From: Hirsutella rhossiliensis
Lineage: Eukaryota; Ascomycota; Sordariomycetes; Hypocreales; Ophiocordycipitaceae
Assembly: GCF_020360975.1 (NCBI RefSeq)
Contig: NW_025408676.1
Span: forward strand, 1,550,001 to 1,614,000
Reading direction: 5' to 3'
Length of the DNA stretch: 64,000 nucleotides
Shown: positions 34,680 through 48,650 of the stretch, piece after piece
How positions within the stretch are numbered: the stretch's first letter is position 1
How the letters are laid out: each line of letters opens with the position of its first letter
The notes under the pieces: generated by a model
What the model was told of the DNA's origin: nothing
Database searches by the model: none
The model's input: the letters and a program-made list of their open reading frames with translations, nothing else
Made by a program: the position numbers and the translations under genes

Positions 34680-37600
34680 GATCCTAGAGCAAGCCCTAGA
34701 AATAAGAGCGGACCTTATCTTATTATAAGAGCCTTACCTTTATAAGATCGATAATAGCTATATCCCTATATAGTATCCGGCCTATAACGTTATAACCCCT
34801 ATCCCCTCTACCGACTTTCCTAAGCTCGATAGGAGGCCTAGGGTTATAGCTTATAAGAGGAAGGAAGCCTAGATAGAAGCTAGCCCTAGCTTTAACCTCT
34901 TTTACGATCCCAAAATATAGGCTATAAGGGTAGAAGGCACCGAGCCGTTTACCCTTATTAACCTATATAACGAAAAAGAGGCTAAAGGGGCCCTAGCTAG
35001 CTAAGGCCGGTAAAGGCCCCTTACGATAGAAAGGCTGCTACTAACAGCCTAGCTCCTATAGTAGCCCTTTCTATTAGCAGGGGACTTTAACCTATACTAC
35101 CCCCGGTAGAACCCGTCTATAGAATCCTCTAAGGCCCGTAAGGCAGAAGCCCTTATTAGCTAGCTCGACCGCTATAAGGCCTCCTTACTAACGGACCTTA
35201 CGGTAGCTATAAAAGGCACCTACTAAAGGGAAGGCTTAAAAGGGACCTCGGTTATAGACCTTGCTTTCTATAGCCCCTTTAAGCAACTAACCTAGGCTAA
35301 CTTCCGCTTCCTAGAGGCTACGGGCTTAGACTATAAGCCTATAGCCTTTAAAGCTAGCTTAAGGGGCCCTAATAAGCCCTTATTAGCTAGGCCTACTACC
35401 TATAACTATAGGAAAGTAGACTGGAAGGCCTTCTCGGAACACCTAGCTAAGAAGGAATAAGACCTCCTTATAGCTATAGAGAGGGCTATAAAACGAGACG
35501 ACTTAGAGGGGATAGCCTCCCTTTTAAAAAGAACCCTTATAGAGGCCTCTAACGCAGCGATACCGAAAAAGAGGCCCTATAAGGGATCTAAACCCTAGTA
35601 GACCGACGAGCTAACCTCCCTTTGGAAAGCCCTAAGCCTAGCCTAACGGGCTTATAGGCTAGCCTAGGACGAGGAGAGCTAGAAGAGCTTTATAGAGGCC
35701 CGAAATAGCTTTAAGTACGCTATTAGGGCTACTAAAAAGCAATACTAGGAGAGCTTCCTAGTAAAAGTAGTAGGAAAGGACGTCTTTACGGCCTTTTCCT
35801 ATACTAAGGCTAAAGCTAACCCTACCCTTCCGAGTATCTTATATATAAAAGAAGGGATAAAGGTAAAAGCTAATACCTTTACGGAAAAATGCGAGGCCTT
35901 CCTAACGACCCTTTTTCCGACCCCGGACCCTAGCCCTAGCCCCCCTAGCCCCTAGAGCCTAGAAAAAGAAGAGCCCCCGGGCCCTATAGGCAGTAAGGGC
36001 ACGGCTAAGTAGGACTAGTAAGAGCTAAAGGACCCCGAGATTAAAAGGGCTATCGTTAGCTCTTCTAATAAGAAAGCCCCCGGCCCGGACTCCCTTAGCT
36101 TCCTTCCTATCTAACACGCGTATAAGGTTATTCCCACGGTCTTTAATAGGGCCTATAAAGCCCTATTTAACTAAGGATACCACCCTAAGGCGTAGAAGGA
36201 AGCTATAGGAATTATACTCCTTAAGTAAAATAAGCTAGACTATACTATCCCTAAAGCCTATAGGGTTATAAGTCTACTTAACTACTTAGGGAAGGTCCTC
36301 GAAAAGCTATACGCTACCCGGCTAAGCTACTTAGCTAATACGGCCGGGCTTCTAAACCCTACGTAGCTAGGGGGACGAAAACAGCAGTTAGCTATCGACA
36401 TAGCCTTCCTCCTTCTATACCACGTTTAAAAGAAGCAGGAGTCTAATAAGAAGGCTATTACTAGCACCCTCTTATTAGATATAAAAGGCGCCTTCGACTT
36501 CGTATCGAAGGAACAGCTTATAAGGGTCCTAAGGGAATTAAACCTCCCTAAGGCCCTTATAAGCTAGGTAGACCACTTCCTTACCGAAAGGAAGATCTAG
36601 CTAGCCTTCGAGGGGCAAACCCAGCCCTTAACGGACCTAGTAATAGGGGTACCTTAAGGGTCCCCTATTAGCCCTATCCTATTCCTCTTATACGTAAGGG
36701 GGATACTAGCGGCTAAGGGGTACTAGCTATCCTATATAGACGATTTTAGTATCTCTATAACGTCGACCTTAGCTAAGAAGAACGTCCGGTAGCTAGAAGC
36801 TATAGCTGCTAACCTATTTAAATAAGCTAAGGACTAAGGGGTCTACTTCGACCCCTCTAAGACAGAACTTATCTACTTTAGTAGGCAAAGGCAGCCTATT
36901 TTAGAGGGTATAAGGGTAGGAGGCCTATTTTTCGAAGCGAAGCCCTTAGTACGGTAGCTAGGGGTCTTCTTTAACTCTAGGCTCCTATTTAAATAATATA
37001 TCGAAAAGAAGGTAGCCTCCGTATAAGCTGCCTTCGAAGGGCTATCCCGCCTAGTCTCTATATAAAGAGGCCTATCGTTTAGAGCTTCGAGGCAGCTCTA
37101 CTAGGCCTACGTAACCTCGATAGCAGACTACGGGGCCCAGCTTTAATATAGGGGGCCTAAGACCCCTAGGAGCCTAATAAAGCCTTTCTAAAGGCTTTAG
37201 AACCAGGCCCTTCTAAAAGTCCTAGGGGCCTTTAAAGGATCCCCTATTAGGGCCCTAGAAGCCGAAGTAGCCCTCCTACTACTAAAGGTACGGTTTAAAA
37301 AGGCATGCTTCTCCTATGCCCTTCGAACCCTATACCTCCTACTAAATCACCCTATAAGGCAGGCTTATAACCTAGCCGTACAGGATAACCTCGCCGACTT
37401 AGGCTCCGACCTAGGAGCCCTAAGCTATATTAGGCCCTATACGTAACTCTTTTACCTCCTTAAAGGCCTAGTAGCTATTATAGGGCCTAACTATAGCTTA
37501 GAAAGAAGGAAAGCTAGCTAGGAGCCCTCGTAGGCTCTAGAGCCTAAGGCCTCTATTACGATAATAAAGGCCCCTAAGCCTCTAGCTAAGAAGTAGCACT

Positions 37601-38590
37601 AACGCCTCTTAGCTAACTTAGCTAGCCTAGAAGACTTCGGGCTATGGCCCTTAGTCTTCTATACCGACGGCTCTAAGGGGTGCCCTAAGGGGTCCCCTAT
37701 AGAGACTAACGCTTGCTCCTTTTATAAGATAGGCCTAGAAAATAGGCCTAGTAAGGCGTACTATAAGAACCTAGGGCCCTCTATCGAAGTAGCCGACGTA
37801 GAGCTATTCGCGATACTAAGGGTCCTAGAGGACCTAGCTAAGAGGCCTCGGCCTCTAAGGTTTAGCCCCCTTAACCCCCTTATAGAGGCTTATATCTTTA
37901 TAGATAGCTAAGCCGCTATACGAAAGGTTAAGGGCTACTCGGACCTTACTATACGTATTAGGAGGCTCTTAACGAGCCTAGAGGCCTCCTATAATATACG
38001 GCTATACTAGTGCCCTAGCTACCTAGGGATCTTCGGTAACGAGCTAGCCGACTAGCTAGCTAAGAGAGGCCTAGGGGCCCCTATATAAGGGACCCCTATA
38101 GTCTCTATTAGCTACTTACGAAGAAAGGTCCGATAAGCGGCTAAGGACTACTAGAAGGGCCTTTAGGCTGCCAAGGTAGCTAAAGGCCCTAAGGCTAAAG
38201 GCTTAGGTAAGCACTATACGTCTATTCGAAAGACCCCCCGCTTAGCCTTTAGCCTAGAAAAGGACCTTATAGGAAGGCCTAGGCCGACCCTTTTAGCCTA
38301 CTACTAACTTCTCCTTAGGGCCGGCTTCCTATTATCCTTCTTAAAGAGGGTTAATAAGGTAAGCCGAGACGACTACCGCTACGGCTAAGGAAGGCATACG
38401 GCTAGGCACCTTATCCTAAGGTACCCGAACTATAGGAGGGAAAGAGAGGTCCTTTACCGGGCCTCGAAGGGACGGAAGGAGGCCCTTAGCCTACCTTTTC
38501 TCTATAGTACTAAGGAAGGAAGGGAAGCCCTTCTAACCTTCTTAGCTAAAACAGAGATAGGAACGGCTAAGTAGCTCGAAAAAGAGTAAC
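34680..38590 (+). pseudogene. Tad1-like ORF2: endonuclease, reverse transcriptase, RNase H, copy 3
   Basis: Endonuclease includes LAGDFNLYYPRQN at about 35075-35110, with long stop-free stretches around 35240-35450. Reverse transcriptase includes LLDIKGAFDFV near 36475-36500 and YIDDFSIS at 36733-36756. RNase H has FYTDGSKG near 37657, VELFAI near 37800, an IDS near 37900 and NELAD near 38038, giving all four acidic positions. A Cys/His-type tail ending in RHLILRYPNYRRERE lies near 38400-38450. This is the Tad1-clade arrangement. Scattered TAG/TAA stops make it non-functional. Confidence 0.85.
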
Positions 38591-41500
38591 CTAGGGGCCC
38601 TAGGGCCCTTAAGGGGGAAAAACACCGCGTAAGAGGAACTAGATTAACCTTTCCTTTATCTTTGCCTTTATAGCTACCCTTTCCCTAATTAGTTATAAGC
38701 CCCCGGGCTCTATAGCTAGCTAGGACTACTAATAAGGGCCTAGGCCCTTATTAGCCTCGCTATAGCCTTAGAGGCTATATACGAGTAATAATATAAAAAA
38801 AAAAAAAAGGAAAATCGACCTAATAACCTCTTAAACTATATTACTATAGTAGTACGAATCGACGATAGATAGTACGCGCGACGCTAAGAAAAGAAATAAG
38901 GAAGAGGAAACTAGAACCCTTTTTATAGGAATAACTTTAACTAACGCGCTAACTATAAAAAGAAGCGCGAAACTCTTATTACCTATACTTATATAACTAA
39001 CCTAAGTAGGATAGATCTAGATATAATATAAAAAAGTAAAGGAAAGTATTTTAACTATAGGAAACTTAGATATTATTCTAAAGAATATAGATAACCTTAT
39101 AAGGAGAAGAAAACCTATTAAGTACTAGCCCTAGAAGGTAAGAAATACCTAAACGCTACTAATAGATAGGTACTAAAGTATAAACTCCTTAGTTAAACTA
39201 TATACTATAACGACGAATATATAGTATACTTAAGCGATAAGAATAGTATTAAATAGTTCTTAAAGCTATTAAAGAAGACCCTTATAATAATATAATAAAG
39301 GGATCCTAAAATATAGAAATAAGTTAAATTTATAAAACTAAAATACCCCTATCTTAAAGGAGTCTCTTAAGACTAGATTAAGAAGAATAGTAAACGATTT
39401 TAAGAGGATATATAAAATAAAAATCGATAATAACGACGGGTAGTTTATAAATAATATAATAAAAAAGATATAGATATAGCCCTTATACTTATAAAACTTA
39501 GATAGTAACCTAAAGAGGAATAACGAAGTATCGACGATATAAGCTTTAAAAAATAAGAAATACCTAGAGAAATAAAAGATAAGAACGAACTTATACTACT
39601 ACCCTCGCTATTAAGGGAAAACGCTATAATTAAAGAATACGCTCTATACTTCGAAGAATTTAAAGAAATACTTAAAATTAGAACCTAATAAATACCTTAA
39701 ATTCTTATAGAAAACTAATAAGCTATATTAATTCGATATTAACCGGCACTACGTAGAGGAGACTATATTATAGCTATCGCTATAGTTAATACCTTTATAG
39801 CTTTATAACGAGAATAGTAACTATAAGGAGAATTTAAAGACGATCTATAAATACTACTTACTTATAAGCACTATAAGTATATTTTATAAATATTATACGT
39901 CTACCTAGATTATATAATATACTTTTAGATAAAGGTACGATATAACGCCTTCCTAGTTAGGTTTAAGGGATAAGTACTTTCGAAACCTTACTTAAGTATA
40001 GAACTAGACTACTAGAAAATCGATTAACGCTACCTAAACGACTAAGTTATATTATTAGAACCCGATTATAGTATACTACTTAAATACCGCGATAATTACG
40101 GTTTATTAACGAGATATCCTTTAAAGATATATAAAATCTATAAATACGCTAAAATAAAAGAATAGTATAACGCTACTTACTTTAAAATATTTAAACCCTT
40201 AATCTTTTAAAGACTTATATAATAAGTTAAATATAATAAAGAAGATTATAATAAATATATATACTTAAACTATAAAGTTTATAAATATAAAAAAGTATAA
40301 GTATAGTATAAACGATATAACGGTATACTAAAAGATTATTAGTAATATATATAAAGGCTATAGGCTATATTTAACTAAGGAAAAATTAATATAGTCGAAC
40401 TATATATAAAATAAAAAGATATAGAACGAAAACTTAATCTTTAGTATAAAAATAAATAGAATTATAATATAAACTATATAATTAACTATAAAGTAACTTA
40501 ATATAAATAATATAGCGTCGAGAAATAAGAAATCTTCGACTAGTTATAAGAAGTTAGCTTCTTAAGTTAAATAATAACTTAACGCGATAAAAATATAAAG
40601 AAACGATATTAATAATAAATTAAAGAAGAATACCTAAATAAAACGAATAAGGACTAAGTAAAAAATAAGGTACGTTATTTATAAAAGGGCTATAGACTAG
40701 CACGATATAATAAGATCTAAGGACCCTATATATAGTAACGGTAAGCTATAGTAACTAAATAGTATTAGATATCTAAATCGCGGGATATTACGCGCGTATA
40801 CTTTTAGACTATAGCGCAATAAGTAATTACGTTTTACTTAAAGTTATTAATCGTTACTAACTTATATAGAGATATAAGAAAGATTTATATAAACTTATAA
40901 ATATTAAAGGAGAGGCCTTTAATTATAATAATAGAATTATTAATATAGAGATTAATTACTTTAATATTAATATCTAAGGCTATAATAAATAAGTTAACTT
41001 CGATATTATAGATATTAAAGAATACGACCTTATATTAAGGCTTTTATAGCTATAGGAGAGTAACCTATTAATTAACTAAAAAACTAGCTAGCTATCTTAA
41101 AATAAAGATATAAGTTTCTAGGACTAGTAGATTTAAAAGAAAGTAAAATTTTATAATAATTTAGCTATTAAATAAAATAAAAAGGATAACTATTTAAGTA
41201 AATTATTATAGGCTTTAGTAATATAAACGAAAATAATAACTAAACTAGTAAATATAATAAAATCGATTAATAAGACCTATATACTAACTAATATAGCTAT
41301 ATAACCTAGTATCTAATATAAATAAAATAAAGGATATAATATAAAGATCTAAAGAGTTATTACTACTTTAAGGAAAGACCTTAAATAAATTAATAAAGAA
41401 CTTAAGTTAAGAGAAACTAGCTCTTAAAAGAAAGAATAAAGCCTATAAGATAGAATAAAGAATATCCCTTAAGAATACTAGAAATATAATAAACTCTTTA

Positions 41501-43859
41501 AAGAAGAACTTAAGATAAGGTTACTTAAATATAGCTAATAGGACCACGAAATTTATCTTAAGGATAGAATAATGCCGACGTTCTATAAGATCTATAATTT
41601 AAACGAAAAGTAACTATAAACGCTATATAACTATCTTAACGAGAATCTATAAAAAGAATATATATAAACGTTAATATTTAAAGTAAGCTACTTAGTTATA
41701 TTTATTTTAAAGAAAAATAGTAAGCTATAACTAGTTATTAACTATAGACGCTTAAATAATATTATAATAAAAGACCGAATACTATTACTACTTATATCGG
41801 AACCATAAGATTAACTATATAGTAAAAAATAGTTTATAGCCCTTAATCTTAAAGGCGCCTATAACTTAATATATATAAAAAAGGGATATAAATAGATAAT
41901 AGCCTTTAAAACGAAATTTAGACTATTTAAATATCTAGTAATACTATTTAGACTTATAAATATACTAGCTACCTTTTAACGGATAATTAATAATATCCTA
42001 TACGAATACTTAGATATCTTTATAGTAGTATACCTAGATAATATCTTAATTTTCTTAGATACCCTAGAAGAATATAAGGAATACGTTTATAAGGTACTCT
42101 ACGTACTTTAAAATATAAAGTTACTAGTTAAACTAAAGAAAAGTAAGTTTTATATATAAGAAGTAAACTTCCTTAGATATATAATCTTACTAAGAGAGAT
42201 ATAAATATAATAAGATAAGATTAACTTAGTTAAAGAATAGCTAATACTAAAGAACGTTAAGGATATATAAAGTTTCCTAGGATTTATAAATTACTATTAA
42301 CGATTTATTAAAGATTTCGGAAAGATTATAGTACTATTATATAACTTAATAAAGAAGGAAAAAGAATTTATATAGGACGATAAAGCTAACGAAGCCTTTA
42401 AATATATTAAGACTACGATTATATAAGAACTAGTCTTAACTACCTTTAATCTAAAACGATAAATTAAACTTAAAACTAATATATTAGACTTTACTTTAAG
42501 AGTATAAATCGGATAGAAAGATAATAAAGAAAGACTATAACTAATTATATTTTACTTAAAAAAACTATATAGCATAGAACTTAATTACCTTATTTACGAT
42601 AAAGAATTCCTTATAATTATTTAAGCTTTTAAGGAATTTCGATACTACCTTCTTAAAAGTAAATATAAAGTAAGGTCTATATAGATTATAAGAATATCTT
42701 ATATTTTATAATAATATAATAGTTAAACGGACGATAGATCTAATAGGCCGAATACTTATTAGAATTTAACTACGAAATAATCTATAGAAAAGGAATAAAA
42801 AATAGTCGAGCTAATACCTTTAGTCGACGAAGTAACTATAATATAAGGGTACCTATAGTAAAAGGATAGCTCCTAGAAATTAACGAAAATAAGAACTACT
42901 AGTAATAATAGCTAAATATAATATTTAAAGTATAACTTAATAACTCGATATACTAAAAGATCCTAAAATAGATAAAAGAATATAAAGTATTAAACGGATA
43001 TAATATAGAATATTTAGAAGTTCTAATATATAAAAATAAAATCTAGATACTACTAGAATTATAAGATAAAGTTATATAAGATATATATAAATATCTAATA
43101 TATAGATATTAAGGAATCTAAAAAATAATAAAATAGATTAAATAATAATATAACTTTTTATAGCTTAAGGAAGTAGTATAATAAGTTATTAAAGAATATA
43201 AACTTTATATATAAAGTAAAGCTAAATAATATAAGCTATATAAAGAATTATAACCGCTACTAGTACTAAAGAAACTATAGGATTTAATAGCTTTTAACTA
43301 TATTATAAAGCTATTACTATTAAAAGAACCTATAACTAATATTAAGTACGATAGTATATTCGTTAGTACTAATAAACTAATAAAGTATAGATACTTCTTA
43401 CTATATAAAGAAATAAGTAATATAAAAGAGCTAGTATATATATTCCTATAAATAATTATTAGTAATTATAAACTACTAAATAAGATTATCTTTAATAGAG
43501 GAAGTATATTTATAGCTAAGTTTTAGTAAGCTCTTATAATATAATTAAGGATAAAATATAAGCTTAGTATAGCTTATTACCTATAAATAAATAGATAAAT
43601 AGAACGACTTAACTAAACGCTTAAATAAGATTTATAATACTATATTAGCTACGAATAAAACAATTAAGTTAAATAGCTATTAATAGCGTAACTAGCTTAT
43701 AATAGCTTAGTTATAGAAATAACTAAGCTCTTAGGGATCTTTAGAAAAACTTCTCGCGAAACCGATATACGCTTATAATAGGTATATATCGTAACTAAAA
43801 TACTAACTAATACTAGGAATTAATTTAGTAGTATTAATTACCCTTAGTAACGATACTAT

Positions 43860-45440
43860 GCTAAGGCTAAGGGGTAGGTAGACGTAGTAGCGGCCCTCGA
43901 CGTACTAAGCTCGATTAAAGCGCGTAGCGCGAAGAGACGCTACCTAAATTTATATACCCCGATAGAGCGAGTTAATAAACCTAAAGTAGCGATATAATAC
44001 CGGCCTAAGCGCTAAGCGACCTTATAGAAAAAGTAGTATATAATAAACTCGCGGGCTTTATCCTAAGTATATAATTTAGTAGGGTATAGGTAGTAGTCGA
44101 ATAGCTCTCTAGGGTAAAGAGCCGCGCTAATAGCGCGTTATTAGCGGTACTCTACGTAGACGAGAGCTTTAAGATAATAATCTAAGATATAATTAAGGAG
44201 GTAGTTAAGGAAGAACTCTACTTAAGTATCGCTTTAGGCCTAAGGGGCCCTAAGCGAACTTAGGCCGCGGTTATAGCCGAGACTAAGGGACCGACTTAAT
44301 ATAAAGCTATAGTAAAATAGGTCCTACCGCGCTATAAACGCGAGATTATCGTAGTCCTTACTAAGGCACCGCCCGAAATCCTAAGCCGCGAACTAAAGGA
44401 TATAGTAAAGGCAGTAAATATAGCCCTAAAAGCTATAAGTGCTATAGCGGCGAGGCGCCTCTAAAGTAGAGATATCGCGGTTATATTTAATACCGCGGCG
44501 AGAGCCTATTAAAGGGACTAAGGCTAGGTTAAGGCTATATTTAGACTAGAGGCTATAATCTCCTACCGCGCGTATACGGTAGTCGTAAAGAACGTCCCTT
44601 TAAAGGTAGCGATAATAGATAGGGAGCGATTACTCTATAAGATTATAGAGGCGAATAAAGTTAAGGTCTTCTAGGCCTAGGCACTATACCCTTAATCTAA
44701 GATATTAACGGCGATAACTATACTTATTAAGGTTAATAGCCTAGAGGAGGCTAATAGGCTCTATAACCTAGGCCTAGTCCTTAAAGTATAGATCTTTTAA
44801 TATAAACTATATAATAAGTCGGTCTAACTATAGAGGTACTATAACTACTATAGATATAGCTATATTACTAGGTAATATATATTAATATAACTCTATAGCC
44901 GATATAAGAGTATAATATATAATAGAGGTAAGGACGAATATAGGGCTAAGAAGGGCGAAATCCCTTATAACTATATCCTATACTAAGGGGACTACCTATT
45001 ATAGACTTAGACCTACCCTATAGCGAATAAAGCCTAGGAAAAGGTAAGGGAAAACTACTTACGTCGACCTTAACGGTTCGCGAATACCTAGATATACGCC
45101 GAGTAACGGGTGCTCCTTACCGTCGAAACCTAGGGCGTTCCTAAATCGACCGTAGTCTAGAAGCAGGGACTAAGTAGACCGCGCTAAGATAAAAGGTCGA
45201 GCTCGAGATACCCGCTAGCTAGTAGGGCTAGGGAGGCCGAACTAAATATAAACGATATTTATAGGTATAGTAGATAGAGAAACGCTAAGAGATAGAGCGC
45301 CTCCCTCCCTATATAGACGACCCCTTTTACCTTAACCCTACCTATATATAACTAAAAGTATTATTCTAAAATATATAAAAGAGATATAAGCTAGCTTAGT
45401 TAGCGCTTTACTACTAAGCTAGCTTTAACCTAATAGTATT
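43860..45440 (+). pseudogene. LINE-C ORF1: gag-like protein with zinc knuckle (decayed)
   Basis: The frame leads to RYYNYYRYSYITR, stop, Y at about 44834-44882. This fits a CX2CX4HX4C knuckle with TGY and CAY codons all turned to TAY. Charged, Ala-rich sequence precedes it. It would be the RNA-binding ORF1 protein. It ends shortly before a run of 12 C at 45471-45482. Confidence 0.7.
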
Positions 45441-45470
45441 ATAGGAAGTAAAAGCTATACTAGGAGGCGG

Positions 45471-45482
45471 CCCCCCCCCCCC
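45471..45482 (+). repeat. Homopolymer of 12 C between LINE-C ORF1 and ORF2
   Basis: The run lies between the two reading frames. Copy d has an 11-base run at the same place (59788-59798, as G on the plus strand). Cytosines not followed by A are poor RIP targets, which could explain survival. Confidence 0.85.
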
Positions 45483-45559
45483 TTAAAGCGGCGCCCTATA
45501 ACTTAGTTTATAAGGAGGGGAGGTATACGCTATATATATATAAAAGGCTTAGGCTAGGG

Positions 45560-48500
45560 ACTTAGTCGCCCTAGTCTAGACTAAACTAAAGTAAGGTAAT
45601 TTTTAAGGATAGTACTAGACTATAGGCGATTTACTTACTACTAAGGGCCGCGAGGGTAAGAGCGCTATATAACCTAAGCGTAATTAAACTAAAGTACCTT
45701 ATAGTAATAGTAAGGGACTTTAATATCTATTACCCGCTTTAAGATAAATATAATAAAACCTTAGATAGCGCGATATAACTTATATAAGAGGCAATAAGGC
45801 TATAACTTAAACTTACTACTTTAAGAGGGGAGTATATAAGATTTTTCTATAACTAAAGGGATAGTACTATCGACCTAGCTTAGGTAATACTAGAGACTAG
45901 AATATAGTATACTAAGCCTAACTTAGACCTAACTAGGTTAGACTATATCCCTTAAACTATTATACTATAGGTCGATACTTAGGCCTAGGTACCTAAACCG
46001 GCCCTAAGGTAAAAAGAAGTAAAAGTAAAGCTAGTCGAAGCTAAGACTATATCCTAGCTAGGACTATACTAGCTAATACTTTAGATACCTAAGGATATCG
46101 ATAAAGACCTAGACTATATCTTCGCTACTTTAGTATAGATCGCGATAGCTATAGTTCTACGCTAAGGGCGAGTATTACCTAAGGGTAATATATAGTTTAC
46201 CCTAAAGGTAAGGAGGGCAATAAGAGAGGCTAAGAGGGTAAGGAGGAAGTATAGGTAGGAAAGGAATAAGGCGAACTAAGAAGACTTATATAAGGCGTCT
46301 ATAGCTTAGAAGCGGACTATCCGCGAGGTAAGGAGGGCCTATTAGCGCGAGTTCCTAGAGGAATTTAACGCCGATAATACTAAGCTCTAGAACGTAAAGA
46401 GGTAAGTAAGACTTTATAGTAGGCTATTACTAGAACCGACCTATATCTTACCGCTAGTTAAGAAAGGTAAGGACTAACTAATAGAAACCTTTAAAGGGAA
46501 GGCCTAGCTACTAGCTGCTAAGTTCTTTTTACTAAAGGCTAGTACGACTTAAAGGCTACCTTAGCCTATAGCTAAAGCGACCCTTATAGTTAACTAATAG
46601 ATCTAGCTAGCCGACGTTATAGGGGCGCTAGGTAAGATAGTAAGCTAGAAAGCAATAGGTTTAGACGGCGTCCTCTTAGGGTTTATTAAGAAGTACGGCC
46701 TAGCCTTAGTTTAGTAACTAGCTACGATCTTTAACGCTTATACCTAACTCTTATATTTCCTAGGTCGGTTCTATAGCGTAAATATAGTAGTTATTTAGAA
46801 GCTAGGTAAGAGGCCGGACGCTTACTATATAGTAGGGGGTTAAAGACTAATCTCCCTCCTACCTATAGTAGGAAAAGTACTTAAGTAGATACTAGCTTAG
46901 AGGATCGTAGGAGTAATAGAGGTAAACGGTATCTTACTAAATAGATAAATAAGGAATAGAAAAGAACGCTCTATAAAAGCGGCGATCCTATTAATAATAG
47001 AACTAGTACGCGCGATATAGGCTTAGAAGGGCATTATATTATTCCTATAGCTAGATATTAAGGGCGTATTTAATATAGTTAACTATAATAAGCTTATAAG
47101 GGAACTAAAGCTTAAGGGATACCCTAAGTAGCTTATAAGCTTAATACTAAGCTTTATAAGCAATAGGAGATCGACCCTTTACTTTAATAAAAGGACCTTA
47201 AAGCTAACTTAAGTACTAATAGGAGTCCCTTAAGGCTCCCCCTTATCTTTAATCCTATTTCTATACTATATAACCCCCTTATATAAAAGGCTTAGTATAA
47301 TATATAGTATTTATACTATTAGCTTTACTAACGATATAAATATAGTTAGTATCGGACCTAATAAGGCTACTATAGTAGTACGCTTAAAAGAAGCCTAGAG
47401 GGTATACGCGGAATAGGCGACTAAGTTCGCGGTTACTTTCGAACTATTAAAGAGTAAATTACTATACTTTATATAAAGGAGATAAGCGATAATAACGCTA
47501 GTCCGCCTTAGGGCTAACGTAGTAACCCTAGTCTAAGAGGCCCGCTTACTAAGGGTTTAGGTATACCGGAAACTATACTAGAAGGTATACTTAAAATAAC
47601 TCCGAGCGAAGTTAAAGCGCTAGACTATAGCCCTAACTAGGCTCGCGGCGTCTATATAGGGCTATACCTTACTACGCGCTAGGGAAGTCTATAGTAAGGT
47701 AATCTAGTCCTTAATCTCTTACGCTATAGTTATATTCTATAAGATAACGCCTATAAAAGAGAAACTACGCGGAATCGCGCGGGACCTTACCTAGGACTAA
47801 TTAGCTTACCTTTAAGTAGTAACGGGTGCCTACCGCGCGACCTTAGTCTACTAAGTTAAAGTAGAGGTATAGGTACCCTTAATTAACCTCTACTTAAACT
47901 AAAAAATAATAGATACCCTTTAAAGGCTAAAAGACTTAGGGCTCCTAGGCTAAATCTAATATATATTTAACGCGGTCGCGGGTATACTTAAAAGGAAGCG
48001 ATGCTAGAGAGAGGGCAGACCCTTAGTAGTACTACCTCTAGGTAGACCCCCCCTTATAGAGGAGATAAGGGGGGTCTAGAGCTAGATAAGAATAAACGAC
48101 CTCCTAGATAAAGCTAAGTCGCTTAAAAGGCTAAACAATAAATAGGCCGCTTAATAAAATACTAAGAAAAACGCGATTTAATAATACTAGACTACCCTTT
48201 ACCCCGCTAACTTCCCGCCTTAGTTTAATAAGGCGATAATACTAGACCGTTATAAGGGCCTCTTTAAGTATATTAGCACGGTAATTACCTAGATATATAT
48301 AAGAAAGATTAAGCTTAACGACTTTCTCTTTAACCGATAAGTCCTTAGCGTAGTTTTACTAATATATACCTATAGATAAAGATAGGATACTATCTACTAT
48401 ATAATAATCGACTATCTATTAATAGTAGAGGTAAGGGAGTCCTTCTTAATATAGGCCTAGGATATAAGTAATATAAGAGTAGGCCTTTAAGGGAAAAAGA

Positions 48501-48650
48501 CTATAGCGCCGCTAGCGTAATAGTTCCTTTACTTAAGTAAGCTCCGCTAGTTTAACCTAGCTCGGAGGCTATATATAGATATACTAGATAATAGAACTAG
48601 GGTCGCGCTAGGGATAAAGCGGCCCTAACTAAGACTACCTTAGCTAACTA
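45560..48650 (+). pseudogene. LINE-C ORF2: AP endonuclease and reverse transcriptase (decayed)
   Basis: The endonuclease reads LIVIVRDFNIYYPL near 45696-45737, the GDFN motif with Gly turned to Arg. Reverse transcriptase contains KAIGLDGVLLGFIKKYG near 46650, VP, stop, GSPLS at about 47224-47250, and FTNDINIV at 47334-47357. Copy d retains FADN at the same place, so the ancestor was FADD. A C-terminal Cys/His region is suggested near 48350-48420. I see no convincing RNase H, unlike the Tad1-like family. The protein would nick DNA and prime reverse transcription; it is dead here. Confidence 0.82.

Larger units (their letters stand above)
32775..38806 (+). mobile_element. Tad1-like LINE copy 3, full length, nested in chromovirus gag
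   Basis: This 6.03-kb element has the poly-A at 38795-38808 and a 13-bp target duplication AAGGAAAATCGAC at 32762-32774 and 38807-38819; the As next to poly-A leave two bases ambiguous. The uninterrupted site is present in chromovirus copy 1 near 22165. The order is 5' UTR, ORF1, ORF2 and a 3' UTR with palindrome 38729-38754. It is the clearest complete copy. Confidence 0.93.

Noticed and set aside
45471..45482. C/G homopolymers as sequencing gaps
   Set aside because: Runs occur at the same place in two independent LINE-C copies, so they are real sequence, though exact length may be uncertain.
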